A stretch of DNA of 29,477 nucleotides, taken from contig NZ_JOFQ01000040.1 of NCBI RefSeq assembly GCF_000718305.1, forward strand, positions 1 to 29,477, given 5' to 3'. This stretch comes from Streptomyces niger (lineage in GTDB: Bacteria; Actinomycetota; Actinomycetes; Streptomycetales; Streptomycetaceae). Shown piece after piece: positions 1 to 7,377 of the stretch. The notes beneath the pieces are model-generated. The model was not told the origin of the DNA, searched no databases, and saw only the letters and a program-made list of their open reading frames with translations. The position numbers and the translations under genes are program-made. Position 1 is the stretch's first letter. Each line of letters opens with the position of its first letter.

Positions 1-49
1 CGATGGTACTGCAGGGGGGACCCTGTGGGAGAGTAGGACGCCGCCGAAC
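1..49 (+). rRNA. rrf: 5S ribosomal RNA, 3' end (partial)
   Basis: The first ~49 bases match the 3' part of actinobacterial 5S rRNA: a GATGGTACTGC segment, a GGGGGGACCC hairpin, a GGGAGAGTAGGACGCC segment, and a CCGCCGAAC end that would pair with the missing 5' end. The 5' part lies outside the window. The exact mature 3' end is set by the expected helix and may be off by one or two bases. A strong terminator follows directly, so this is the end of an rrn operon reading rightward. Confidence 0.93.
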
Positions 50-60
50 AATCTTTGTGG

Positions 61-92
61 GAAAGCCCCGCACCGTATGGTGCGGGGCTTTC
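61..92 (+). terminator. rrn operon intrinsic terminator
   Basis: A perfect 14-bp inverted repeat, GAAAGCCCCGCACC and GGTGCGGGGCTTTC, surrounds a GTAT loop and starts 11 nt after the 5S rRNA end. The stem ends in CTTTC rather than a long U-run, which is common for Streptomyces terminators. Confidence 0.9.
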
Positions 93-239
93 CTGCGTTC
101 TGGACCCTTTTGCCTGCCGAATGGGAGCAGTCAGGACCTATCGTGAGGGCGTGAACGGCCCCCTGAGGCCTCCAGGACGCCATTCAGGTACAGCCTTGCC
201 TGCCGTTCGAGACACAAGCGGAGAGTGGAGAGCGGAGAA

Positions 240-272
240 GGGACAGGGCCTCCATGCCCTGGTTCCTGTCCC
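240..272 (-). terminator. possible terminator of the DUF58/MoxR operon
   Basis: GGGACAGG (240-247) is complementary to CCTGTCCC (265-272). An alternative inner stem, CAGGGC/GCCCTG (244-261), competes with it. The hairpin lies about 45 nt downstream of the DUF58 stop codon in the minus direction. There is no U-run, so assignment as a terminator is an inference. Nothing else is evident in the 224 nt between the rrn terminator and the DUF58 stop. Confidence 0.35.
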
Positions 273-316
273 GGCTCCAGTCCCAGGCCCTCCGTCCCCG
301 GCACCAGCGCCCTCGT

Positions 317-1627
317 TCAGAGCCGTCCGGAGGCCTTGAGGGCGAGGTAAGCGTCGGCCAGGTCGGGGGCGAGGCGGGCCGGCGTTGCGTCGACGACGGT
401 GACGCCATGGCTGCGGAGACGACTCGCGGTGCGGAGGCGCTCGGCACGGGTCCGCTCGGCGGCGGCCGCGGCGTACACGTCGACCGGGGTGTGGCGGGAC
501 CGGGCCATCGACTCGATGTGTGGGTCGGCCACCGCGGCCACGATGACCTCGTTGTTCCGTGTCAGCCCCGGAAGGACGGGGAGCAGGCCCTCCTCGACCG
601 GTGCGGCGTCGAGGCCGGTGAACAGCACGATGAGGGAGCGGCGCGGCGCACTGCGGCGAATGGCCGCGGCGAGGCCTCGGGCGTCCGCCTCGACGAGTTC
701 GGGCTCCAGGGGAGTCAGGGCGTCGGTGATCGCCGGCAGCACGTCGCGCGCTGTGCGGCCGTTGACGGCGGCGCGTACGCGGCGGTCGTATGCAAGCAGG
801 TCGACACGGTCGCCGGCGCGGGAGGCGAGCGCGGCGAGGAGCAGGGCGGCGTCCATGGCGGCATCGAGGCGGGGGATGTCGCCGACGCGCCCGGCCGAGG
901 TCCGGCCGGTCTCCAGGGCGAGCAGGATGTGGCGGTCCCTTTCGGGGCGCCAGGTGCGTACGGCGACGGTCTGCTGCCGTGCGGTGGCCCGCCAGTCGAT
1001 GGACCGGGTGTCGTCGCCGGGGGCGTAGTCGCGCAGGCTGTCGAACTCCGTGCCTTCGCCGCGGGTGAGGATGCTGGTCCGGCCGTCGAGTTCGCGCAGG
1101 CGGGCGAGCTTGGCAGGGAGGTGCTTGCGGCTGGTGAAGGGCGGCAGGGCGCGGACGGCCCGGGGGACGTGGTGGCTGCCCTGGCGGGCGGCCAGGCCGA
1201 GGGGCCCGTACGAGCGTACGGTGACGCGTACGGCGTGGTGCTCGCCGCGACGGGTGGGGCGCAGGGTCGTGGTGACGCGGCGGCGCTCGGCCGCCGGGAC
1301 GCGAACGCGGTGGCGGGACGCGGCGAATTCGGTGCCGGGGTGGAAGGCGCTGGGTGGCCACGCGTCGCGGAGATCGGCGCGCAACGGGCGGCCGCTGGGG
1401 TTGGTGATGGTGAGGTGCGTGGGGACAGCGTCACCGAGTCGAACTGATGTATCACCGGTTCGGGTGAACTGCAGCTTTCGCACTGGCGCGGCGAGTGACA
1501 GGTCGCACAGAATTGCTGCAAGCAAGGTGAGTTGGACGGCGAAGATGCCCGTCCAACCGGGGAGCAGCAGACCGACGACGAGTGCGCCGAGAGCCGCGAG
1601 GAGTGCGGTGCGTCCGGTAAGGGCCAT
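317..1627 (-). CDS. DUF58 / vWA-like membrane protein
   Basis: This 436-residue protein has two hydrophobic segments at the N-terminus (about residues 7-22 and 27-45), then a soluble region. The DUF58 signature lies at about residues 190-217, reading as GEGTEFDSLRDY, GDD, R and IDW followed by AR. The C-terminal part resembles a von Willebrand A-type fold. DUF58 proteins are usually encoded beside MoxR AAA+ ATPases. The pair is thought to act as a chaperone-like or metal-insertion system on envelope or secreted targets, but the Streptomyces client is unknown. The gene is last in a five-gene minus-strand operon, and its ATG lies 8 nt after the MoxR stop codon. The family call is firm; the cellular role is not. 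Confidence 0.9.
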   Translation of the reverse strand: MALTGRTALLAALGALVVGLLLPGWTGIFAVQLTLLAAILCDLSLAAPVRKLQFTRTGDTSVRLGDAVPTHLTITNPSGRPLRADLRDAWPPSAFHPGTEFAASRHRVRVPAAERRRVTTTLRPTRRGEHHAVRVTVRSYGPLGLAARQGSHHVPRAVRALPPFTSRKHLPAKLARLRELDGRTSILTRGEGTEFDSLRDYAPGDDTRSIDWRATARQQTVAVRTWRPERDRHILLALETGRTSAGRVGDIPRLDAAMDAALLLAALASRAGDRVDLLAYDRRVRAAVNGRTARDVLPAITDALTPLEPELVEADARGLAAAIRRSAPRRSLIVLFTGLDAAPVEEGLLPVLPGLTRNNEVIVAAVADPHIESMARSRHTPVDVYAAAAAERTRAERLRTASRLRSHGVTVVDATPARLAPDLADAYLALKASGRL

Positions 1628-1635
1628 GGCGTGGC

Positions 1636-2601
1636 TCAGCGGGGGACGGGAAGGTGGGAGAGGACCGCGGAGATGACGGAGTCGGACGTGACTCCTTCCA
1701 TCTCCGCTTCGGGGCGGAGCTGGACGCGGTGGCGCAGTGTGGGCAGGGCCAGGGCCTTGACGTCGTCGGGGATGACGTAGTCACGGCCGGTCAGCCAGGC
1801 CCAGGCGCGGGCCGTGGAGAGCAGCGCGGTGGCACCTCGGGGGGAGACCCCGAGGGAGAGCGAGGGGGACTCACGCGTGGCACGGCAGATATCGACGATG
1901 TAGGCGGCGATGTCCGGGGAGACGGACGTCTTGGCGACGGCTGCCCGGGCGGCTTCGAGCTCGGCGGCGCCGGCGACGGGGCGTAGCCCGGCGGAGTCGA
2001 GGTCACGCGGACTGAAGCCCTCGGCGTGCCGGGTGAGGATGCCGATCTCGTCCTGGCGGGCGGGCAGCGGGACCGTGAGCTTGAGCAGGAAGCGGTCGAG
2101 CTGTGCCTCGGGCAGCGGATAGGTGCCCTCGTACTCCACCGGGTTCTGGGTCGCGGCGACCAGGAACGGCTCGGGCAGGGGCCGCGGTGTCCCGTCCACG
2201 GTCACCTGCCGCTCCTCCATGGCTTCGAGGAGAGACGCCTGCGTCTTGGGCGGGGTCCGGTTGATCTCGTCCGCGAGCAGGATGTTCGTGAAGACGGGGC
2301 CCGGCTGGAACGAGAATTCCGCGGTGCGCGCGTCGTAGACGAGCGAGCCGGTGACGTCGCTCGGCATCAGGTCGGGGGTGAACTGGACGCGCTTCGTACC
2401 CAGATCGAGCGCTGCCGAGAGGGAGCGCACGAGCAGGGTCTTGGCGACGCCGGGTACGCCTTCGAGAAGGACGTGGCCTCGGCAGAGCAGCGCGACGACC
2501 AGGCCGGTCACGGCGGGGTCCTGGCCGACGACGGCTTTGGCGATCTCGGTGCGCAGGGCTTCCAGGGAAGCGCGGGCGCTGTCAGCTGTCGGGGTGCTCA
2601 C
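1636..2601 (-). CDS. moxR: MoxR-family AAA+ ATPase
   Basis: This 321-residue protein starts at GTG 2601 with residues VSTPTADSAR. The Walker A motif lies at about 47-55 (EGVPGVAKT) and Walker B at about 106-112 (ILLADEIN). The region after Walker B, with PPKTQASLLEAMEERQVTVDG, is typical of MoxR proteins. It should hydrolyse ATP to remodel or activate a partner, most likely the DUF58 protein encoded downstream. A longer in-frame reading upstream would only re-read the DUF4350 gene in another frame. The GTG at 2601 fits the family N-terminus and is preceded by an AGAGAGG-like ribosome site. The gene overlaps the end of the DUF4350 gene by 20 nt, which suggests translational coupling. Confidence 0.93.
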   Translation of the reverse strand: MSTPTADSARASLEALRTEIAKAVVGQDPAVTGLVVALLCRGHVLLEGVPGVAKTLLVRSLSAALDLGTKRVQFTPDLMPSDVTGSLVYDARTAEFSFQPGPVFTNILLADEINRTPPKTQASLLEAMEERQVTVDGTPRPLPEPFLVAATQNPVEYEGTYPLPEAQLDRFLLKLTVPLPARQDEIGILTRHAEGFSPRDLDSAGLRPVAGAAELEAARAAVAKTSVSPDIAAYIVDICRATRESPSLSLGVSPRGATALLSTARAWAWLTGRDYVIPDDVKALALPTLRHRVQLRPEAEMEGVTSDSVISAVLSHLPVPR

Positions 2602-3847
2602 GAGGTGCGGGCCTCTCTTGGTGAAGGATCGAGCGTTCGAGGTCGTCGAGTCGGTCGGCGAGCTGGACCAAGGCCTTGTCGTCCGCCGGCGCGGGACCGA
2701 AGAGCAGGGCGTGCAGCGCACCGGAGGGTGCGCCGTCCGCGGTGAGTCGGGCGGCGACGGCCGGTACGAGGACGTCGGCACTGTCGGCGTCGAGGGGAGG
2801 CACACCGACGAGGGGGGCCAGCCGGGCGCGGGTGGCCGAACGCAGGACGGTGGCGGCCTGATCGCGGGCGCCGGCCTGTTCGTAGAGGCGGGCGCGGCCC
2901 TCGGTCGTCTCGGCGGCGGGCACGGTGATCGGCAGTCGCTCGGGCACGAGGGGGCCTAGACGGCGGGCCCGCCAGAGTGCGGTGAGTACGGCGGCGAGGG
3001 CCAGCTGCAGCAGGCCCCAGCGCCAGCCGGCGGGGATGAGGTCGAGGAAGGAGCGTTCATCGTCCGGAGCGGACGCGGGATCGCTGACGGAAGGGAGATA
3101 CCAGACCAGATGGCGGTGCGAACCGAGGAGTTGCAGGGCGAGGGAGGCATTGCCCCGCTCGGCCAGCCGGTGGTTGTAGAACAGGTCGGGGGCGCCGAGC
3201 AGCACGGTGTCGCCGGCGGTGGTCGCGGTGCCGTCCGTCGGCCCGGCGTCGTCCGGGGAGCTGGCCGGCAGGCGCAGCAGGGTGGGCAGGCCGTGGGCGG
3301 AGTAGCAGCGGTCGGCGTCGGGACCGGCGCCGGTGTAGCGGAGGCCGCCGAGGTCGGCGTCACCGGACCGGCGGGCGGCGGGCAGGGAGCAGTCCGGCGC
3401 GCGCTCGGTGACGTCGGTGGGCTCGCCGGCCCGGATGCCGGGGGCCAGGGAGTCGAGCGCGCTCTGGTCGGGGGCGAGGAGGACCGTACGGCCGGCGGAC
3501 CGGCCGGCGGCGGTGCGCAGGGTGGCGAGTTGACGGTCGGTCAACAGGTTCGGGTCGGTGACCAGGAGCGTCGTGTCCGGGCCCGCCGCGTCGGCGGCTT
3601 CGCGGGTGCTGGTCACCACACGGGAGTCGACGCCGCGTTCGGACAGCAGGGTGGCGAGCGCGCGGCTGCCGGTGGGGTCGGCGGAGCGCGGGTCGAGGCG
3701 CCCGTGTTGTTCGCCGGACTTCAATGCCGCAAGGGTGAGGCCGCCGAGGGCGAGCACGAGGAGTGCGATCAGCAGCCCCCGGAACCGCGACCAGAGCCTG
3801 GTGGCGGTGGGGGAGACGGAGGTGGCGTACGCGGGAGCGGCGGTCAT
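2582..3847 (-). CDS. DUF4350 domain membrane protein
   Basis: This 421-residue protein has an N-terminal transmembrane helix (about residues 22-43, with GLLIALLVLALGG). A long extracytoplasmic DUF4350 domain follows, including the region around RALATLLSERGVDSRVV and TTLLVTDPNLL. A second transmembrane helix lies at about residues 273-292 (GLLQLALAAVLTALW), followed by a cytoplasmic tail rich in Ala, Leu and Arg. DUF4350 resembles the glutamine-amidotransferase-like/GldG-type fold of transport accessory proteins; that is family knowledge and is not tested here. Its ATG overlaps the DUF4129 stop codon in an ATGA (3844-3847), and its own end overlaps the moxR start. The gene is clearly a member of the MoxR operon. 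Its biochemical function is unknown. Confidence 0.88.
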   Translation of the reverse strand: MTAAPAYATSVSPTATRLWSRFRGLLIALLVLALGGLTLAALKSGEQHGRLDPRSADPTGSRALATLLSERGVDSRVVTSTREAADAAGPDTTLLVTDPNLLTDRQLATLRTAAGRSAGRTVLLAPDQSALDSLAPGIRAGEPTDVTERAPDCSLPAARRSGDADLGGLRYTGAGPDADRCYSAHGLPTLLRLPASSPDDAGPTDGTATTAGDTVLLGAPDLFYNHRLAERGNASLALQLLGSHRHLVWYLPSVSDPASAPDDERSFLDLIPAGWRWGLLQLALAAVLTALWRARRLGPLVPERLPITVPAAETTEGRARLYEQAGARDQAATVLRSATRARLAPLVGVPPLDADSADVLVPAVAARLTADGAPSGALHALLFGPAPADDKALVQLADRLDDLERSILHQERPAPREHPDS

Positions 3848-4533
3848 CCGGCGGCCCCGGGGCCGGTGGTGAGCTGCGGCCGGTTCTGGCTCAGGTCGCT
3901 GTCCAGGGCGCTGAGCATGGCGTACTCCTCGGCCGTTGCGGGCCGGCGGCCGTACGTGACGGCGTCGAAGGTCCCAGCGGCGGTGCGTAGCCGGTCGGCG
4001 TGGGCAGGAAAGACGCGGCCGGCTTCGGTGGCTGCCTCGTCCGCGGTGCGACCCGGGGCCGGCGTGAGCAGCGCGCGCTCTTCCAGCGCGAGGACGATGG
4101 CCCGCATCCGTTCCTGCACGGCCGGGGTCCAGTCGCTGCGTGCTGCGTGGGCCTCCGCGGCCGTGCGGTGTTCGGCGGCGGTGCGGGGCCGGTCGGTGAA
4201 GAGCGCGGCACCGGTGGTGGGGGTGCGGCGCAGGGCACCGAGCCGCAGCCGGAGGGCGATGATCAGCAGCAGGACGACCAGGGCGATGACGAGGAGGCCG
4301 ACCCAGCCGTCGGGGGTGGCTCCGGCAGCCGCGCCGAAGAGGTCGTCGACGCGCTGCCAGAGCCAGTTCAGGGCGCGCTGGAGCGGGTTGGGGTCGTACT
4401 GGTGGTACCGCGGATCGGACAGTTCGCGTTCCGCCGCTTCGCGGGCGGGGACGCGCGGTATCCGTACGGGCACGTCGTCGCCGGTGCCCACGAGTTGTTG
4501 CGCGAGCACGGCGACTCTCCCCCCGGCCGTCAC
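3844..4533 (-). CDS. DUF4129 domain membrane protein
   Basis: This 229-residue protein has one clear transmembrane segment at about residues 76-96 (GWVGLLVIALVVLLLIIAL). The C-terminal cytoplasmic DUF4129 region lies at about 130-215 and contains RSDWTPAVQERMRAIV and the ending pattern TYGRRPATAEEY. DUF4129 proteins travel with MoxR, DUF58 and DUF4350 in actinobacteria, and some are fused to transglutaminase-like domains; this one is not. The GTG at 4533 starts 4 nt after the stop of the upstream gene, with GGGAG about 9 nt ahead. A second GTG at 4509 has a stronger GGGGGGAGAG site, so the true start may be 8 codons later. Its role is probably envelope-linked, by association only. Confidence 0.86.
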   Translation of the reverse strand: MTAGGRVAVLAQQLVGTGDDVPVRIPRVPAREAAERELSDPRYHQYDPNPLQRALNWLWQRVDDLFGAAAGATPDGWVGLLVIALVVLLLIIALRLRLGALRRTPTTGAALFTDRPRTAAEHRTAAEAHAARSDWTPAVQERMRAIVLALEERALLTPAPGRTADEAATEAGRVFPAHADRLRTAAGTFDAVTYGRRPATAEEYAMLSALDSDLSQNRPQLTTGPGAAG

Positions 4534-4537
4534 CGCA

Positions 4538-5989
4538 TCAGCTCCCGGGGGTGGGACCGGTGGCGGGGGCCGCGTCGGCGCCGTAGCCGGGGAGGCCGGC
4601 GGCGCGCGCCAGCTCCAGGTCGAGCGCCTCGCGGCGGATCCGCTGGTCCATGTAGAGGAGGGCGGTGACGCCGGCAGTGATCGGGTAGGTGACGGTCGAG
4701 CTGATCACGGCGCCGATGCCGGACACGATCAGGAAGGTCCAGCCCGTGGTGGCGGTGCCGGCGATCCAGTCCGCCGCGCTCTCCCCGCCGAGCAGCATGC
4801 CGATGACGGTGGCCGGGATCTGGACGATGAACTCCACGATCACCACGATCAGTACGGTGAGCAGTTGGATGCCCAGTACCCGCCACCAGGCGCCGCGTAC
4901 GAGCTTGGCGGAGCGGCGCATGGACGTGATGACGCCCTGCTTCTCCAGCATCAGGGCAGGCGCGGCGAGGCAGTAGCGGATCCACAGCCAGACGCCCAGG
5001 ACCATGGCGGCGAGACCGCCCAGCAGCGCGAGAGCCACACCGGCCGGCGCGGAGCCCGCCGCGGCGATGAGGATGCCGGGTACCAGGCACACCGTCATGA
5101 TGGCCAGGATCAGCAGCGGAACGATGATGAGCAGGCCGAAGAGGCGGGGGAGTTGGCGGCGTGAGTCCCGCCAGGCCTCGCCGATCGAGACCGAGCGGCC
5201 CAGGACGGCACGGCTGACGACCATGGTGATCAGCGCGGTGACTATCACGGTGCCGAGCATGGCGATGAACCAGGTGATGCCGCTGGCGGCGAGCTGGCCG
5301 CCGGCCTCGCGCATGATCTTGTCGAGGTCCTCGTTCGGGTCGTTCCCGAGGGCCATGCTGCCGGCGCTGCGGAACCACACGCCCGACACGACGGTGGCGG
5401 CGGCCTGCGTGATCACGGCGACGACGAGCGAAATGCCCATCATGGTGCGCCAGTGTGCCCGCATGGTGGCCACCGCGCCGTCCAGGATCTCGTTGATGCC
5501 GAGCGGACGGAGGGGGATGACGCCGGGCTTGGCCGCCGGCGGCGGCGGGGACCAGGCGCCGCCCCAGCCGGGCCGGCCACCACCCCGGTTCGGGCCGCCG
5601 GGCCCGGGCTGTCCGTTCCAGCCTTGCTGTCCGCCCCAGCCGGGTTGTCCGCCCCAGCCGGGCTGGCCACCGGGGCCGCCCTGGGCGGGGCCGCCCGGCG
5701 GATTCCAGCCGGAACCGCCGTCGTTCGGCGCGCTTCCGCCGGGGCCGCCGGTTCCCGGCGCCCCACCGGCCGGTGCGTCACCGCCGGGCGCGGACCACTG
5801 TCCGGCCGGCGGTTGTTCCTTGGCCCACTGGGCGGACGGCTGCTGTCCCGCCGCGCCCTGTTCGGGGGCGGGTGCGTCGGCGGGCTGCGGGTTCGCGGAC
5901 TGCTCGGGCGGTGCGGGCTGCTCCTGAGGGCCGCGGTCCGGCTCGTCGGAGGGGGATCCGGGCGAGGCCCAGCCCGGAGAGTTGTTCAT
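4538..5989 (-). CDS. multi-pass membrane protein with Gly/Pro/Gln-rich N-terminus (glycerophosphodiesterase membrane-domain-like)
   Basis: This 483-residue protein has two parts. Residues 1 to about 160 are disordered and rich in Pro, Gly, Gln and Ala, with tandem GQPGWGG-type repeats encoded by an 18-nt DNA repeat at 5629-5664. Residues from about 160 onward start with PLRPLGINEILDGAV and MRAHWRTMMGIS, then form about six hydrophobic helices. I recognise this as the membrane domain often annotated as 'glycerophosphoryl diester phosphodiesterase membrane domain' in Streptomyces. No phosphodiesterase catalytic domain is present, so enzymatic activity should not be assumed. The start ATG has an AAGGAG site 6 nt upstream. 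It is the first gene of the minus-strand MoxR operon, and the gap to the DUF4129 gene is 4 nt. Confidence 0.85.
   Translation of the reverse strand: MNNSPGWASPGSPSDEPDRGPQEQPAPPEQSANPQPADAPAPEQGAAGQQPSAQWAKEQPPAGQWSAPGGDAPAGGAPGTGGPGGSAPNDGGSGWNPPGGPAQGGPGGQPGWGGQPGWGGQQGWNGQPGPGGPNRGGGRPGWGGAWSPPPPAAKPGVIPLRPLGINEILDGAVATMRAHWRTMMGISLVVAVITQAAATVVSGVWFRSAGSMALGNDPNEDLDKIMREAGGQLAASGITWFIAMLGTVIVTALITMVVSRAVLGRSVSIGEAWRDSRRQLPRLFGLLIIVPLLILAIMTVCLVPGILIAAAGSAPAGVALALLGGLAAMVLGVWLWIRYCLAAPALMLEKQGVITSMRRSAKLVRGAWWRVLGIQLLTVLIVVIVEFIVQIPATVIGMLLGGESAADWIAGTATTGWTFLIVSGIGAVISSTVTYPITAGVTALLYMDQRIRREALDLELARAAGLPGYGADAAPATGPTPGS
5629..5664 (-). repeat. 18-nt coding tandem repeat (PGWGGQ unit)
   Basis: There are two near-identical copies of GTCCGCCCCAGCCGGGTT (plus-strand reading) at 5629-5646 and 5647-5664. 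They encode Gly-Gln-Pro-Gly-Trp-Gly repeats in the disordered N-terminus of the membrane protein. The unit is a multiple of three, so copy-number change would keep the reading frame. Confidence 0.8.
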
Positions 5990-6069
5990 CGTCGCTCCTT
6001 CTCACTGCCCGTCCGCGGCGGCGGTCGGGTTCCGGGATCCGCGGTGCCAGTCATCGTGCCATGGCAAGT

Positions 6070-6107
6070 CCGGTTTCGTACCGGCCCCCTTGTCAGGAGG
6101 GGCTTTT
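6070..6107 (+). promoter_or_regulatory. two hairpins in the mtnA leader, the second terminator-like
   Basis: CCGGT/ACCGG (6070-6084, loop TTCGT) is followed directly by CCCCT/AGGGG (6086-6102, loop TGTCAGG) and then C-TTTT at 6103-6107. The second looks like a weak intrinsic terminator on the plus strand about 100 nt before the mtnA start. This could be an attenuator or a fortuitous structure. I could not match it to a known SAM riboswitch class. The divergent promoter region (5990-6204) also carries a TGTCC-A-GGACA inverted repeat at 6146-6156. Confidence 0.3.
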
Positions 6108-6204
6108 CCGGTGCCGGGCCGAGATGTTCCGGTTCCCGCGAGGGTTGTCCAGGACATGCGGGGACACCTTCTGCTTCCCCCACCGCTGGCGGCAGACTGA
6201 GCGG

Positions 6205-7377
6205 ATGGCCGATCCGTACGGAGTACCCCAGGCGGGTGCCGAGGCACCCGCGATGCCCGCGTTGCGTTGGGAGGAGCCGCCCGAAGGACCGGTGGTGGTC
6301 CTGCTGGATCAGACACGATTGCCCGCCGAAGAGACGGAGTTGGTCTGCACGGACGTGCCGGCTCTGGTGCAGGCGATCCGGACGCTGGCCGTGCGCGGCG
6401 CTCCCTTGCTGGGCATCGCCGGGGCGTACGGCGTCGCCCTGGCGGCCGTCCGCGGGTTCGACGTGGCCGAGGCCGCCGCGACCCTGTCGTACGCCCGGCC
6501 GACGGCCGTCAACCTCGCGTACGGGGTGCGGCGCGCGGTGGCGGCGTACGACGAGGCGTTGGCCGCCGGCGGCACGGTCGAGAAGGCCGCGGCGGCCGCC
6601 CTGGCCGAGGCTCGGGCCGTCCACGCGGAGGACGCGCGGGCCAGCGCGCGGATGGCGGAGCTCGGGCTGGAGCTGCTCGGCGAGCTGCTGCCGGGCGGCG
6701 GTCACCGCATCCTCACGCACTGCAACACCGGGGCGCTGGTCTCCGGAGGCGAGGGCACCGCCTTCGCGGTGGCGCTCGCGGCGCACCGGGCGGGAGAGCT
6801 GCGACGCCTGTGGGTGGACGAGACCCGGCCGCTGCTGCAAGGTGCGCGGCTCACCGCGTACGAAGCGGCGCGGGCGGGAATGGCCTACACAGTGCTGCCC
6901 GACGGGGCGGCGGGGTCGCTCTTCGCGGCGGGCGAGGTGGACGCCGTACTGATCGGCGCGGACCGGATCGCGGCGGACGGCGCGGTCGCCAACAAGGTGG
7001 GCAGCTACCCGCTGGCCGTCCTGGCGCGCTACCACCACGTGCCGTTCGTGGTGGTAGCCCCCACCACGACGCTGGATCCGGAGACCGAGGAGGGTGCGTT
7101 GATCGAGGTGGAGCAGCGGGCCGGGCACGAAGTGACCGAAATCTCCCTGCCGCACGTATACGTCGGCGGCGCCGAGACGGGCGTCGCGCTCCCGGTCACG
7201 CCACCGGGCGCGCAGGCCTACAACCCGGCCTTCGACGTCACTCCGGCGGAGCTGGTGACCGCGATCGTGACCGAGGCGGGAGTGGTGTCACCGGTCACCC
7301 GGGACGCCCTGGCAGAGGTGTGTTCCACGTCACGATTCGGTAAGTCACGATCAGGTAATGGGATGATGGCCGAATGA
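6205..7377 (+). CDS. mtnA: S-methyl-5-thioribose-1-phosphate isomerase
   Basis: This 390-residue enzyme converts 5-methylthioribose-1-phosphate to 5-methylthioribulose-1-phosphate in the cytosolic methionine salvage pathway. The sequence has the RGAPLLGIAGAYGV segment. It also has the catalytic cysteine in HCNTGALVSGG (Cys173) and the catalytic aspartate in IGADRIAADGAVANK (Asp253), with PTTTLD near the C-terminus. The start at ATG 6205 (MADPYGV) is chosen because the protein then has normal family length; longer readings run into the divergent leader. The ribosome site is weak. Its stop overlaps the mtrA start codon in an ATGA, so the two genes are probably co-transcribed. The last codons also carry the tandem regulatory repeat at 7329-7359. 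No other methionine salvage gene lies in this window. Confidence 0.95.
   Translation: MADPYGVPQAGAEAPAMPALRWEEPPEGPVVVLLDQTRLPAEETELVCTDVPALVQAIRTLAVRGAPLLGIAGAYGVALAAVRGFDVAEAAATLSYARPTAVNLAYGVRRAVAAYDEALAAGGTVEKAAAAALAEARAVHAEDARASARMAELGLELLGELLPGGGHRILTHCNTGALVSGGEGTAFAVALAAHRAGELRRLWVDETRPLLQGARLTAYEAARAGMAYTVLPDGAAGSLFAAGEVDAVLIGADRIAADGAVANKVGSYPLAVLARYHHVPFVVVAPTTTLDPETEEGALIEVEQRAGHEVTEISLPHVYVGGAETGVALPVTPPGAQAYNPAFDVTPAELVTAIVTEAGVVSPVTRDALAEVCSTSRFGKSRSGNGMMAE
7329..7359 (+). promoter_or_regulatory. tandem MtrA/GlnR-type boxes ahead of mtrA
   Basis: Two adjacent 15-nt repeats, GTCACGATTCGGTAA (7329-7343) and GTCACGATCAGGTAA (7344-7358), differ at two positions. Each reads as GTCAC-N6-GTAA, with a fifth base of G or T. 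From memory, Streptomyces GlnR boxes have the form GTNAC-N6-G(A/T)AAC, MtrA sites are similar, and mycobacterial MtrA binds direct GTCACA-like repeats. The array ends 14 nt before the mtrA ATG and lies inside the last codons of mtnA. Binding is inferred. Confidence 0.6.

Noticed and set aside
138..1361. Long minus-strand Arg/Pro-rich reading overlapping the DUF58 gene
   Set aside because: This is the usual out-of-frame shadow in very GC-rich DNA. The DUF58 frame has clear family motifs.
4538..5989. Active glycerophosphodiester phosphodiesterase
   Set aside because: Only the membrane domain associated with that family is recognised. No catalytic GDPD motif (His-Arg-Gly type) is present.
5990..6204. 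SAM riboswitch before mtnA
   Set aside because: I looked for the SAM-I, SAM-II and SAM-IV core patterns and could not identify one. Only generic hairpins are present.
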